A stretch of 64,000 nucleotides of DNA from Erysipelothrix sp. HDW6A. Lineage in GTDB: Bacteria > Bacillota_I > Bacilli_A > Erysipelotrichales > Erysipelotrichaceae. Positions within the stretch are counted from its first letter, which is position 1, and the number at the start of each line of letters is the position of its first letter. The position numbers and the translations under genes are program-made. The notes below the pieces were generated by a model. It saw only the letters and a program-made list of their open reading frames with translations. It had not been told where the DNA came from and made no database searches. Below, piece by piece: positions 7,926-17,038 of this stretch. The stretch lies in NCBI RefSeq assembly GCF_011400295.1, contig NZ_CP049859.1:1178001-1242000 (forward strand). Direction: 5' to 3'.

Positions 7926-8954
7926 CTATACGAGTAGACTAACAATATAGTACTGAGCGATTAATGAAACAATCACTACAGAGGTATCTATTATCACACC
8001 TGCGAGCATTGGTTTATAACCCATGTTCTTAACTTCTTTAAGGCTTGTTTTCATTCCTATGGATGCAAGAGCCATTGCTAAACAGAATTTAGAGACGAAA
8101 GAAATTGAAGAAACTGCTTCTAGAGGTATGAGTCCTGTGCTTCGTATTCCTACGACGGCTACAAAGCCAAGAATAAACCATGGGAATATTTTGAAGAAGT
8201 TTATTTTTGGTCTATCTATACTTTGTCCTTCAGATACTTCGCTTGCTTCACGTTTTGCGTAGATGAATGAAAAGATAATCACAATAGGAATGATAAATAA
8301 TGTCCGAGTAAGTTTTACGATAGTTGCTAATGAACCTGCTACGTCTGAGAAGGCGTATCCTGCAGCCACTACAGAGCTTGTATCGTTTACCGCAGTACCA
8401 ATCCAAAGTCCATACCCCGTGTCTGTAAGGCCAAGTAAATGACCAATCCAAGGGAATAGTAGTACAGTAATCAAATCAAATACGAAGGTAGCAGATATAG
8501 CATACGCGATGTCGCTATCTTTTGCTTTGATTGTAGGACCTAGAGTTGCAACAGCGGTTCCCCCACAAATTGCGGTACTGACAGAAAGCAAGCTCGATAG
8601 TTTCCAATTAATCTTAAAGAACTTTCGACAAAGAATCCCAACTCCAAAGGCAGTGGAAAGGGTAAAGACCATTAAGATAAGTGCATGTTGTCCTGTTTCA
8701 ATAATTTGAGAAAAACTTAAGGTAATCCCTGATAAGATAATTCCGAGTTTTAAAATTCTTTTTGAAGTCCAATTAATACCAGATTCAAATAGAGTTCTCT
8801 TTTCTACAAACGGATTCAGTAACATCCCAATAATTAGAGAAGTTAAAGATAATCCCAGTACATCGTTTGGTATGAGTTGATTAAATAAATAAGATGTTGC
8901 AGCTACGAAGAAACTTAATCCAACTCCGTAGTATATCGTCTTCTTTGTACTCAC
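7926..8954 (-). CDS. yeiH: YeiH-family membrane protein (UPF0324, putative sulfate exporter)
   Basis: A 342-residue integral membrane protein with about ten hydrophobic segments. It contains the family landmarks STAICGGTAVATLGP (around residues 126-140) and GTAVNDTSSVVAAG (around 187-200). The family is annotated as a putative sulfate exporter, but its substrate is not firmly established. The start is GTG at 8954 behind AAGGAGG with a 7-base spacer; the overlapping ATG runs straight into a stop. It faces a divergent LysR gene across about 100 bases. The same arrangement is known for yeiH/yeiE in enterobacteria, so that regulator probably controls it. Confidence 0.85.
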   Translation of the reverse strand: MSTKKTIYYGVGLSFFVAATSYLFNQLIPNDVLGLSLTSLIIGMLLNPFVEKRTLFESGINWTSKRILKLGIILSGITLSFSQIIETGQHALILMVFTLSTAFGVGILCRKFFKINWKLSSLLSVSTAICGGTAVATLGPTIKAKDSDIAYAISATFVFDLITVLLFPWIGHLLGLTDTGYGLWIGTAVNDTSSVVAAGYAFSDVAGSLATIVKLTRTLFIIPIVIIFSFIYAKREASEVSEGQSIDRPKINFFKIFPWFILGFVAVVGIRSTGLIPLEAVSSISFVSKFCLAMALASIGMKTSLKEVKNMGYKPMLAGVIIDTSVVIVSLIAQYYIVSLLV

Positions 8955-9057
8955 ATGAAGTCCTCCTTCACTCTATGATTGATTTTATCATGGCTAATTG
9001 ATAAAGTATAATTATAGATATTTATTTCATTATAAATACTGCTTATGGAGGGCTTTT
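8955..9057. promoter_or_regulatory. Divergent control region yeiH / LysR gene
   Basis: The AT-rich 103-base region holds the SD of each gene at its two ends. TATAAT at 9007-9012 reads on the plus strand, and ATTATA at 9011-9016 reads TATAAT on the minus strand, so overlapping divergent -10 elements are possible. ATGAT (8975-8979) and ATCAT (8986-8990) form an inverted repeat with the arm length and spacing of a LysR-type site. No convincing -35 is visible for either gene, so the assignment is tentative. Confidence 0.35.
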
Positions 9058-9960
9058 ATGATAGATCCGCGTCACCAGACTTTTCTAGCACTGTGTGAGT
9101 TAAAAAGTTATACAGAAACCGCCAAAGCTTTGCACATAACTCAACCTGCGGTAAGTCAACATGTAAAGTATTTAGAAATTGAATATGACTGTAAATTAAT
9201 TGAGTACTCAAGTAAACAACTTTCAATTACACGTGAAGGTGAACTGTTGCGTGACTTCTTAATTACGCTTCAAGCTGATAGTATGAACTTACAAAAGTAT
9301 ATGAAGCAAGAAGAAGACCAAAGAATAGAAATTTCTTTTGGAACAACCTTATCTGTTGGTGATTATCTTTTACCTAAGACAATTTCTGACATCATACAAA
9401 ATTATCCGATGTATAAAATTAGTATGATTGTAAGCAATACCTCAGATCTTTTCACAAAATTGAAAGAGGGGTTATTAGACTTTATCTTGGTAGAAGGTTA
9501 TTTTGTGAAAGATGATTTTTCACATCGTAAATTTAGTAACGAAAACTATATCGGAGTTTGTTCAAGTAATTCTAGGTTTGCCAGTGGTGACTTTGACTGG
9601 TCAGACTTAAGTGCAAGTACGCTAATTTTAAGAGAGGATGGATCAGGGACACGTGAAATCCTTGAAAGAATTTTGAATGAAAACAACTATTCATTCAATA
9701 GTTTCTCTAAAATAATAGAGATGGGGAATTTTAAAACAATTAAAGAATTGGTAAGACGTGATGTGGGAATAAGTTTTGTTTATGAAGCAGTTGTAAAACG
9801 TGAGTTTGAACAGGGAATATTAAAAAAAATTAATATCAAAGATTACACGCATTCACATGATATAAACTTTGTTTGCCTTAAGAATACCTATTACCTTGAG
9901 AGTTATTCTAAATTCTTTGATTTACTGATTGAAACATATAAAAAGCAGCAAATTGTGTAA
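9058..9960 (+). CDS. LysR-family transcriptional regulator (YeiE/CysB-like)
   Basis: A 300-residue DNA-binding regulator. It has an N-terminal winged helix-turn-helix with the typical LysR pattern of TAKALHITQPAVSQHVKYLE near residues 17-36, followed by a periplasmic-binding-protein-like effector domain. Its position divergent to the yeiH-like gene makes that gene the likely target, with itself by autoregulation. The ATG at 9058 has GGAGGG seven bases upstream; an in-frame start 20 codons earlier lacks an SD and family similarity. The effector is unknown. The gene converges on the nicotinate phosphoribosyltransferase gene. Confidence 0.88.
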   Translation: MIDPRHQTFLALCELKSYTETAKALHITQPAVSQHVKYLEIEYDCKLIEYSSKQLSITREGELLRDFLITLQADSMNLQKYMKQEEDQRIEISFGTTLSVGDYLLPKTISDIIQNYPMYKISMIVSNTSDLFTKLKEGLLDFILVEGYFVKDDFSHRKFSNENYIGVCSSNSRFASGDFDWSDLSASTLILREDGSGTREILERILNENNYSFNSFSKIIEMGNFKTIKELVRRDVGISFVYEAVVKREFEQGILKKINIKDYTHSHDINFVCLKNTYYLESYSKFFDLLIETYKKQQIV

Positions 9961-9980
9961 ACTCTTCGCTGCTTCTTTTT
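9943..9980. terminator. Bidirectional terminator between LysR gene and pncB
   Basis: AAGCAGC (9943-9949) pairs with GCTGCTT (9968-9974), followed by CTTTTT. The A tract before it provides T's for the minus strand. The left arm lies within the last codons of the LysR gene. Confidence 0.65.
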
Positions 9981-9984
9981 AGTT

Positions 9985-11430
9985 TTATTCGTCTGTTCCT
10001 ACATCATGTAATAATTGAAGTTTCATATCATACAGTTCTTGTGATAAGTCAACATAGTATTGGTGAGGGTAGTGAAGACGTTTCACTTCATCCCAAATTG
10101 TTTCCATTTCTTTTGCGGAATAGGTTGTGATATCCTCGACGCTAGGTTCTTCGTAGACACATTTTCCTTTTACAAAAATAGGAACTTGTAACTCTCTGAT
10201 TGAGTAGTTTGTGAGTGTCTTACGTTTCCAAGGTGCAATAGGATCAAAGATGGTAATTTCATCTGTTGGAATAACTTCATCTGCTAATGCAATATAATCT
10301 GCTAGAGCTTTATTTGTTACATTATCATAGAATCGGTATAAGCGTTTATATCCTGGGTTTGTGATCTTTTCAATATTCTCACTAACCTTAATCTTAGGAA
10401 TAATCTTTCCTTCTTGTTCTTGTGCTACTAGTTTGTAGACACCACCAAGTACTGGTTCTGATTTGGAAGTAACGAGGTTCTCGCCAACTCCGAACTGGTC
10501 AATTTGTGCTCCTTGATAGATTAGGTCATCAATAATATATTCATCAAGTGAGTTTGAAGCCATAATCTTACAATCGTGTAAACCAGCTTCATCAAGCATT
10601 CTTCGTGCTTCTTTAGAAAGATATGCTAAGTCACCAGAGTCAAGACGGATTGCTTTTAATCGATAACCCTTTGGTATGAGGTATTCTTTAGCTACTTTAA
10701 TTGCGTTAGGAACACCTGATTTTAAAGTGTCAAATGTATCTACTAATAATATTGTGTTATCTGGGTTCACACGTGCATATGTCATAAATGCTTCAAGTTC
10801 ATTGTCATGTAATTGAATAAATGAGTGAGCCATTGTACCTGATACAAAGGCATTATACTTATGACCTGCTAAGGTATGGGATGTTCCAACACAACCAGCA
10901 ATCACAGCGCCACGTGCACCTTCAAGGGAAGCATCAAAGCCATGAGCACGACGCGCTCCAAATTCTAGGACTGCGCGCCCACGAGCTGCGTTTACAATAC
11001 GACTCGCTTTTGTTGTTACAAGTGTTGAGTAGTTAATTGATAAGAGTAATATCGTTTCAATTAATTGAGCTGCTATAACTGTTCCACGAACAGTTACGAG
11101 TGGCTCGTTTTTAAATACGACCGTCCCATCTTCTACAGCCCATACATCGAGATTTAAATCCATGTTTAATAGATAGTTAAGGAAATCATCATCATCAAAC
11201 CCTTGGGTTCTAAGGTATTCGATATGTTCTTCTTCAAATTTAAAATTGTTAATTGATTCAATAAGACGAGATAAACCATTGAAGATTAAATAACCTCCGC
11301 TGTTAGGAATTTTACGAGTAAACATATCGAAGTATACAATCTCTTCGTGTCTGTTTTCTTTAAAATAAGTATAAGCCATTGAGAACTCATACAGGTCGGT
11401 TAGGAATACTGAATCTTTTGCTTGGATCAT
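9985..11430 (-). CDS. pncB: Nicotinate phosphoribosyltransferase
   Basis: Converts nicotinate, PRPP and ATP to nicotinate mononucleotide, the entry step of the Preiss-Handler NAD salvage route. The 481-residue protein contains the family start TDLYEFSMAYTYF near residues 10-22. The GARRAHGFDASLEGARGA segment and the RLDSGDLAYLSKEARRML phosphoribosyl-binding region are also present. The chosen start at 11430 is the methionine seven residues before that opening motif, with a weak GGTGA SD. An upstream in-frame start would extend the gene into the divergent control region. NadD, encoded at 34 kb, performs the next step. Confidence 0.93.
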   Translation of the reverse strand: MIQAKDSVFLTDLYEFSMAYTYFKENRHEEIVYFDMFTRKIPNSGGYLIFNGLSRLIESINNFKFEEEHIEYLRTQGFDDDDFLNYLLNMDLNLDVWAVEDGTVVFKNEPLVTVRGTVIAAQLIETILLLSINYSTLVTTKASRIVNAARGRAVLEFGARRAHGFDASLEGARGAVIAGCVGTSHTLAGHKYNAFVSGTMAHSFIQLHDNELEAFMTYARVNPDNTILLVDTFDTLKSGVPNAIKVAKEYLIPKGYRLKAIRLDSGDLAYLSKEARRMLDEAGLHDCKIMASNSLDEYIIDDLIYQGAQIDQFGVGENLVTSKSEPVLGGVYKLVAQEQEGKIIPKIKVSENIEKITNPGYKRLYRFYDNVTNKALADYIALADEVIPTDEITIFDPIAPWKRKTLTNYSIRELQVPIFVKGKCVYEEPSVEDITTYSAKEMETIWDEVKRLHYPHQYYVDLSQELYDMKLQLLHDVGTDE

Positions 11431-11464
11431 AAAGTCACCGCTTTCTATTTCATTGTATCTGATG

Positions 11465-11485
11465 TACAATATTACCATTATTGTA
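11465..11485. promoter_or_regulatory. Inverted repeat in the pncB / M16 divergent region (candidate operator)
   Basis: TACAATA (11465-11471) and TATTGTA (11479-11485) form a perfect 7-base inverted repeat around 7 bases. It lies between the divergent starts of pncB (11430) and the first M16 gene (11507). The arms also resemble -10 elements, so binding here could block either promoter. I do not recognise it as a known NAD-regulator box. Confidence 0.4.
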
Positions 11486-11506
11486 TCACTAATTGGAGGT
11501 AATGAC

Positions 11507-12727
11507 ATGACAGAAACTATGAATTTACACAATGGTATTCGGATTCATCAAATTTATGAATCAAAATTCAATGAAGTATTAGTTAATTTAAAGATTAGTT
11601 TTCCTTTAAAACCGTATCAAAACACGATGACACAACTCTTAATTCGTATGTTGGGAGATCGTACTGCAACTTATCCAACGAAGAAACTTATGCAAGAAAG
11701 ATTGGATACGATGTATGGCGCATCCGTTCGAATTAATTCTTATGCACTAGGCGAGAATCAAATTATTGATATGTCAGTAAAGGCGATTAATAGTGAGTTT
11801 GTTAAAGAAGACTTGCTTGAGCTACAATGTGAATTGTTAGCAGAATTTTTATATAATCCTTTGTTCAATGAGAGTTTACTGAATGAAGCGAAACGTGATT
11901 TATTAATGTATCATTCACGAATAAAAGAAAACACTGCAAGCTATGCTCAAATTCAAGCTTTTAAACACGCAGCTAAAGGACAAATCTTTGAAATAAACTC
12001 AATTGGTGAAGCAGAGGATGTATTAAAAGTAAGTCTCGAAGAACTTAAAGACTTCCATCAACTTATTGTGAATAGCTTTGCGAAAGATATTTATATTGTC
12101 GGACATCAAAAGAGTTTGGATGATTTCTCGATGTTTTCTAAAGGACATGGCGATTTATTAAGTAAATCATTAAATGAGACAGTAGTAAATCCAGGATATA
12201 TGGAACAGACACATGCAGGAAATCAAACAGAACTTATTCAGGTATACAGTACTGATATTGATCCCCATCATGAGTTGTATGAAGCATTTCTTGTCTTTGT
12301 AGCTATACTTGGTCAATTACCTTCGTCATATTTATTCCGTTACATTCGTGAAGAACAGTCTTTAGCATATCGTATTTTTGCATCACGACAAGTATTTGAT
12401 GGAGTAATGTATATTGGCACAAGTATAAGCGATAAAAATCTTGAACTCACACAGACATTAATTAAAGAACAATTCGACAAAATTGCGAATGAAGACATTG
12501 AAATACTTGGAGCAATTGAATTTCTATCATCCAATCTACAAAGCACATCAGAAAATCTAAAGAGTATTGGTGATTTCTGCTACCGTAATGAGGTGCTTCA
12601 AGACACTACCACAATCGAAGGTGTTATTGAAAAAATTCAAAAGGTTACGGTAGATCAAGTAAAAGAAGTCCTGAATCATATCAGTGAACCATTTATCTTT
12701 GCATACCGAGGTGATAAACATGAATAG
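11507..12727 (+). CDS. M16-family peptidase-like protein, non-catalytic partner (YmfF-like)
   Basis: A 406-residue member of the pitrilysin/processing-peptidase superfamily. The HxxEH zinc motif expected in the first domain is absent: the corresponding helix reads LLIRMLGDR. This resembles B. subtilis YmfF, which pairs with an active M16 partner. In B. subtilis YmfF and YmfH have been linked to EF-P modification; whether that holds here is unknown. The ATG at 11507 has GGAGGT six bases upstream. Its 3' end overlaps the active partner by 8 bases, so the two are probably made together as a heterodimer. Confidence 0.85.
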   Translation: MTETMNLHNGIRIHQIYESKFNEVLVNLKISFPLKPYQNTMTQLLIRMLGDRTATYPTKKLMQERLDTMYGASVRINSYALGENQIIDMSVKAINSEFVKEDLLELQCELLAEFLYNPLFNESLLNEAKRDLLMYHSRIKENTASYAQIQAFKHAAKGQIFEINSIGEAEDVLKVSLEELKDFHQLIVNSFAKDIYIVGHQKSLDDFSMFSKGHGDLLSKSLNETVVNPGYMEQTHAGNQTELIQVYSTDIDPHHELYEAFLVFVAILGQLPSSYLFRYIREEQSLAYRIFASRQVFDGVMYIGTSISDKNLELTQTLIKEQFDKIANEDIEILGAIEFLSSNLQSTSENLKSIGDFCYRNEVLQDTTTIEGVIEKIQKVTVDQVKEVLNHISEPFIFAYRGDKHE

Positions 12728-13973
12728 AGTTAAGAATAATTTTAATCAAGATGTCTTTGAGTTTACGACTGAAAGCGGCTTAAGAGTGACCTTACTGCAC
12801 CGTCCTGGATTTAAACAATCAGTAGCAGTTTATGCAACTCCTTTTGGGGCTTTAAATCTTACTCAGATAGTTGATGGGAAAACAGTAAATCATAAGTCTG
12901 GTGTTGCACATTTTCTTGAACATAAACTCTTTGAAGATGATAAACAGGATGTGTTATCACAGTTCTCAGAAATGGGGGCTAATGGTAATGCATTTACATC
13001 CTATGACCAAACAATGTATTACTTCACACGTAATGGTGATGTTAAAGAACCACTAAAGCTTTTATTAGACTTTGTGAGCTCACTTAGCGTCTCAGAGGCT
13101 AGTGTGGATAAAGAAAAAGGAATTATTGTAGAAGAGATTAATATGTATGCTCAGAAGCCTTACTTCCGCTTAATTAATGAAACCTATAAAGCTATTTTCC
13201 ATAACTATCCATTTATCTATGATATTGCTGGTACAGAAGAGAGTGTCAATGCAACAACAAAAGACGATCTCTACCTTGCGTATAATGCAAATTACGATGA
13301 TACACGAATGAGACTTGTTGTAGTGAGTCCAGAAGACCCTGAAACACTTCAAGAATTTATTGAGAGTTGTACTCAATCACATAAAAATAGTGGGGTAGTC
13401 GTTGAAGATGTTTTCCCTGATGAACCTGTTGATGTAAAGGAAAGTTATGTAGAACTTTTTGATGCTGTTGAAACTCCCAAAATGAGTTTAAGCTATAAGA
13501 TTCCTTACCAATCACATGAAAAACAAAAAGATGAATTCATCTTATCGATTATCATGGATATGGTGTTTTCTGAATTAAATGATGATTATCAATTATGGAT
13601 TGATGAAGAGATTTTAAGTAATTCATTTAGTTATGGTATTGATGTTCGCGATGACTTCATCATGCTTAGTTTCATCAATGAAGGTGAAAAACAAGATGCC
13701 TTTAAGAATCTAATTAATGATCAATTGGATAATGTAAAGCTTGATCGCGAAAGCTTTGATCAACTTACAAAACGTTACTATGGTCAAATGATAAGTTCTT
13801 TAGAACGACCAGAAGATTTAGCGGTCACAATGATGCGTTCTTACTTTGATGGTATGAACTATTTTGACTACTTAGAGATGGTAAAAAACATACAGTTTGA
13901 AGAACTTCAAAACTTATTTAATAAAATTGACTTAAATTATCAAAGTTATATTGTAATGCAAAAACTATCATGA
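12720..13973 (+). CDS. M16-family zinc peptidase (YmfH-like, catalytic)
   Basis: A 417-residue processing-peptidase-family enzyme. It carries the inverted zinc motif HFLEH at residues 64-68 and a downstream glutamate-rich helix (VEEINMYAQ, near residue 140) that supplies the third ligand. It is therefore the catalytic member of the pair. The ATG at 12720 overlaps the upstream gene (AAACATGAATAG), with GAGGTGA as SD. A longer in-frame start within the upstream gene is not needed for the fold. The substrate is unknown. The downstream SSB-like gene has its own SD and a possible hairpin leader. Confidence 0.9.
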   Translation: MNRVKNNFNQDVFEFTTESGLRVTLLHRPGFKQSVAVYATPFGALNLTQIVDGKTVNHKSGVAHFLEHKLFEDDKQDVLSQFSEMGANGNAFTSYDQTMYYFTRNGDVKEPLKLLLDFVSSLSVSEASVDKEKGIIVEEINMYAQKPYFRLINETYKAIFHNYPFIYDIAGTEESVNATTKDDLYLAYNANYDDTRMRLVVVSPEDPETLQEFIESCTQSHKNSGVVVEDVFPDEPVDVKESYVELFDAVETPKMSLSYKIPYQSHEKQKDEFILSIIMDMVFSELNDDYQLWIDEEILSNSFSYGIDVRDDFIMLSFINEGEKQDAFKNLINDQLDNVKLDRESFDQLTKRYYGQMISSLERPEDLAVTMMRSYFDGMNYFDYLEMVKNIQFEELQNLFNKIDLNYQSYIVMQKLS

Positions 13974-14039
13974 TATTATTGCGTTGACATTCGAGTGGGA
14001 TAAACGTTTCTATGGTTATTTTAACCTTAGGAGGTACAT

Positions 14040-14339
14040 ATGAACTTTGTACAAATCGTTGGATATATTCTTGAAATCCCTGTCAGAGAAACAAATGGAT
14101 CGGCAGAAAAATTCGCTCGATTCAATATTGAAGTATGTTCAAACTTTCGCCAGGCTGATGGGAGTTATGCTAAAGTAATTCTACCAGTAAGGATATGGCA
14201 TGGTGCTCACAGCTCTATTATTCATAATGTAAAAATAAACGATACTATCGCTATCAAGGGTCGTTTGGATTTTGATGAATTAGGAATGTTGGTTATTGCT
14301 GAACAATTTGAACGATTACGCTTTAGGGAGTACCCTTAA
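14040..14339 (+). CDS. Small SSB-like OB-fold protein
   Basis: A 99-residue protein resembling single-stranded DNA-binding proteins. It has an N-terminal VQIVGYILEIPV strand, central basic/aromatic strands and a KINDTIAIKGRLDF segment like the SSB dimer-forming region. The acidic C-terminal tail of replicative SSB is missing, so it is probably an accessory or specialised SSB. The SD is AGGAGG. A small hairpin, GGTTA/TAACC (14014-14026), lies just before the SD. A terminator overlaps the end of the gene. I am confident of the fold class but not of the role. Confidence 0.65.
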   Translation: MNFVQIVGYILEIPVRETNGSAEKFARFNIEVCSNFRQADGSYAKVILPVRIWHGAHSSIIHNVKINDTIAIKGRLDFDELGMLVIAEQFERLRFREYP

Positions 14340-14352
14340 GGCGTTTTTTTTT
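14319..14352 (+). terminator. Terminator overlapping the 3' end of the SSB-like gene
   Basis: CGCTTTAGGG (14319-14328) pairs with CCCTTAAGGCG (14333-14343), with one bulge, followed by eight to nine T's. It separates the SSB-like gene from thyA. Confidence 0.8.
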
Positions 14353-14353
14353 G

Positions 14354-14359
14354 TATAAT
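14354..14359 (+). promoter_or_regulatory. -10 element for the thyA operon
   Basis: TATAAT lies just after the terminator T tract and 39 bases before the thyA ATG. The -35 region falls in the terminator hairpin and is not a good match, so only the -10 is supported. Confidence 0.4.
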
Positions 14360-14397
14360 GTAATGAGGTGATGATATGGGGGTTTAGAGGAGAGACT

Positions 14398-15267
14398 ATG
14401 AAAACTTATTTAGATTTAATGCGCCATGTCTATGAAAATGGTGAGCTTAGAGAAGATCGTACAGGAACTGGCACTAAAGGTGTATTTGGATATCAGATGC
14501 GTTTTGACCTTAGTGAAGGCTTTCCGCTCCTTACAACCAAGAAAGTTCATTTTGCTTCAGTAGCAAAAGAATTACTTTGGTTTATCAGTGGTGATACAAA
14601 CATTAAATGGTTAGTGGATAATAAAGTTAGAATATGGAACGAATGGCCATATGCAGATTATGTAAAATCAGAAGCATATCAAGGTGAGACTTTAAAGGAA
14701 TTTGTCGAGAAAATTGCTAATGATGAAGATTTCGCAAAAGCACATGGTGACTTGGGTCCAGTTTATGGTAAACAGTGGCGTGATTTTAACGGAGTAGACC
14801 AACTAATGAAGGTCATTGACACAATTAAAACCAATCCTACATCACGACGTATTATTATGACTGCATGGAATCCAGCAGAAGTAGATGATATGGCACTTCC
14901 ACCATGTCATGCGTTCTTGCAATTCTATGTTTCTAATGATGGTAAGCTTTCGTTACAACTGTACCAAAGAAGTGCAGATATATTCTTGGGTGTACCGTTT
15001 AATATAGCATCGTATGCGTTAATGGTTCACATGATTGCGAAAGTTTGTGACTTAGAAGTCGGCGAGTTTGTTCATACACTCGGTGATGCTCATATTTATA
15101 TCGACCATTTTGAGGTTGTTGAAACACAATTAGAGCGTGAGCCACGTGCATTACCGAAACTAGTTATTCATGGAGATCAAAAAACTATAGAAGATTTCAA
15201 GTATGAAGATTTTGAAATTATAGATTATGATCCGTATCCATTGTTAAAGGCAAAGGTGTCTGTATAA
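14398..15267 (+). CDS. thyA: Thymidylate synthase
   Basis: Makes dTMP from dUMP using methylene-tetrahydrofolate, producing dihydrofolate for the adjacent reductase. The 289-residue protein has the catalytic cysteine in PPCHAF (Cys170) and the family opening [13 protein letters not shown]. The [20 protein letters not shown] folate/dUMP region is also present. The ATG at 14398 has SD GAGGAGA; an in-frame ATG ten codons upstream is less well placed. The stop overlaps the next start by one base (TAATG), coupling synthesis of ThyA and dihydrofolate reductase. The assignment is secure. Confidence 0.97.
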   Translation: MKTYLDLMRHVYENGELREDRTGTGTKGVFGYQMRFDLSEGFPLLTTKKVHFASVAKELLWFISGDTNIKWLVDNKVRIWNEWPYADYVKSEAYQGETLKEFVEKIANDEDFAKAHGDLGPVYGKQWRDFNGVDQLMKVIDTIKTNPTSRRIIMTAWNPAEVDDMALPPCHAFLQFYVSNDGKLSLQLYQRSADIFLGVPFNIASYALMVHMIAKVCDLEVGEFVHTLGDAHIYIDHFEVVETQLEREPRALPKLVIHGDQKTIEDFKYEDFEIIDYDPYPLLKAKVSV

Positions 15268-15716
15268 TGATTATCTTGATTGCGGCAATGAATAATAAAC
15301 GTACGATAGGACTTGATGGATCAATGCCTTGGCATAATCCGGAAGACTTAAAGCATTTTCGTAAAACAACATTAAACAACAAGCTTATTATGGGAAGAAA
15401 AACCTATGAAGGCTTGCCAAAGAAACTTGATAAACGTGACATTTATGTAGTAAGTCGAAATCTAGACTTACCAAATACGATTCATAACCTTCAAGAATAC
15501 CTTGAGAATGTTGATGCTAGCGACAGCATTTATGTTGCAGGAGGTGGAGAAATCTATCGTGAAAGCATGAAATATGCTGATAAAATTTTGTTGTCAATCA
15601 TTGATGATGACACTTTAGGGGACACTTTTTTTCCAGAAATAGATGAGAGCAAATTTAAATTAGTTTCTACAGATATTTTTGACACATTTAGATTAAATAC
15701 TTATGAGAGGATGTAA
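15267..15716 (+). CDS. folA: Dihydrofolate reductase
   Basis: Regenerates tetrahydrofolate from the dihydrofolate made by ThyA, using NADPH; the target of trimethoprim. The 149-residue protein is at the short end of the family. It keeps the essential features: MPWHNPEDLKHFRKTT (residues 20-35, with the substrate-binding acidic residue), IMGRKTYEGLP, and the YVAGGGEIY NADPH loop near residue 91. The start overlaps the thyA stop by one base. pdp begins six bases after its stop. Whether any residue confers trimethoprim tolerance cannot be judged without alignment. Confidence 0.95.
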   Translation: MIILIAAMNNKRTIGLDGSMPWHNPEDLKHFRKTTLNNKLIMGRKTYEGLPKKLDKRDIYVVSRNLDLPNTIHNLQEYLENVDASDSIYVAGGGEIYRESMKYADKILLSIIDDDTLGDTFFPEIDESKFKLVSTDIFDTFRLNTYERM

Positions 15717-15721
15717 CACAT

Positions 15722-17020
15722 ATGAGAATGGTAGATATTATTGCGAAGAAACGCGATGGTAAAGAATTAAGTAAGGAAGAAATTACATTTTGGATTGATG
15801 GATTAAAGAATAAATCAATTCCTGATTATCAAACAACTGCATTGTTGATGGCAATTGTTTTTAAAGATATGTCATTTGAGGAAACGACATATTTAACTGA
15901 AAACTATTTATACAGTGGTGATCAAATTGATTTATCAGCAATTGAAGGTAAGAAAGTTGATAAGCACTCAACAGGTGGAGTAGGAGACAAAACCACAATT
16001 ATACTAAGTCCTATTGTTGCTGCAGCTGGAGGAAAAGTTGCGAAAATGAGCGGACGTGGTCTTGGTCACACAGGCGGTACTTTAGACAAACTAGAATCAA
16101 TTCCTGGTTATAATATTGAACTTACATCCCAAGAATTCATTGATCAAGTCAATGACATTAATATTGCGGTTGTAGGGCAAACAGGAAACCTTGTTTATGC
16201 TGATAAAGTTATTTATGGACTTCGTGACGTTACTGCAACAGTTGACTCGAAGCCACTTATTGCTGCGTCGGTCATGTCAAAGAAATTAGCTGGTGGAGCA
16301 GATTGTGTTCTTTTAGATGTTAAGTATGGTGAAGGTGCCTTCATGAAAACTGTAGAGGACGCATCAGAACTTGCGAAAACTATGATTCATATTGGTGAGT
16401 CCTTAGGACGCCGTGTTAATGCGATGATTACAAATATGAACCAACCTTTAGGTCATGCAATTGGTAATGCTTTAGAGGTTAATGAAGCTATCTTAACATT
16501 ACAAAATAAAGGTCCTAAAGACTTAGAGGAACTTTGCTTAATTGCTTCAGCTTATATGCTTTATCATGGTGAGCTTGCAGAAAGTGTGGAAGCTGGGTAT
16601 GAATTAGCCTTAGAAACACTTAGAAGCGGTAAGGCTTACGAAAAATTCTTGGAATGGATTCAAGCACAGGGTGGCGATATCTCTGTATTTGATGACCTAG
16701 AAAGCTTTACACATGCTGACTATGCACACGAAGTTAAATCACAAGTATCAGGATATCTACATGATCTCCATGCGCTAGAATTAGGTATCGTATCTATGCA
16801 CTTGGGAGCAGGCCGTAAGACTGCAGAAGATAGCATTGATATGAAGGCAGGAATCATATTAAACAAAGAAGTTGGCGATAAAATTGAAGTTGGCGATGTC
16901 TTAGCAACTCTATATAGTAGCAATCCAATCGCAAAAGAATACGATCAAGATACTCATGATTGTTTTGTGATTGAATCAAGTCCAATTGATAAACCAAAAC
17001 TTATTGCAGATGTGTTATAA
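15722..17020 (+). CDS. pdp: Pyrimidine-nucleoside phosphorylase
   Basis: Splits uridine, thymidine and deoxyuridine with phosphate to give the base and (deoxy)ribose-1-phosphate. The 432-residue protein contains the family signature in SGRGLGHTGGTLDKLE near residues 112-127 and the KHSTGGVGDKTT phosphate-binding loop near residue 81. The start MRMVDII matches the way B. subtilis Pdp begins. It fits with deoC at 21.9 kb, which uses the deoxyribose phosphate, and with the nucleoside importer at 3-8 kb. It follows DHFR by six bases in one operon. Confidence 0.96.
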   Translation: MRMVDIIAKKRDGKELSKEEITFWIDGLKNKSIPDYQTTALLMAIVFKDMSFEETTYLTENYLYSGDQIDLSAIEGKKVDKHSTGGVGDKTTIILSPIVAAAGGKVAKMSGRGLGHTGGTLDKLESIPGYNIELTSQEFIDQVNDINIAVVGQTGNLVYADKVIYGLRDVTATVDSKPLIAASVMSKKLAGGADCVLLDVKYGEGAFMKTVEDASELAKTMIHIGESLGRRVNAMITNMNQPLGHAIGNALEVNEAILTLQNKGPKDLEELCLIASAYMLYHGELAESVEAGYELALETLRSGKAYEKFLEWIQAQGGDISVFDDLESFTHADYAHEVKSQVSGYLHDLHALELGIVSMHLGAGRKTAEDSIDMKAGIILNKEVGDKIEVGDVLATLYSSNPIAKEYDQDTHDCFVIESSPIDKPKLIADVL

Positions 17021-17038
17021 TTTACCAAGGTGATCTTA

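Noticed and set aside
13984-14013. TTGACA at 13984 as promoter for the SSB-like gene
   Set aside because: No acceptable -10 hexamer occurs at 16-18 bases; the gene may be read through from the M16 pair.
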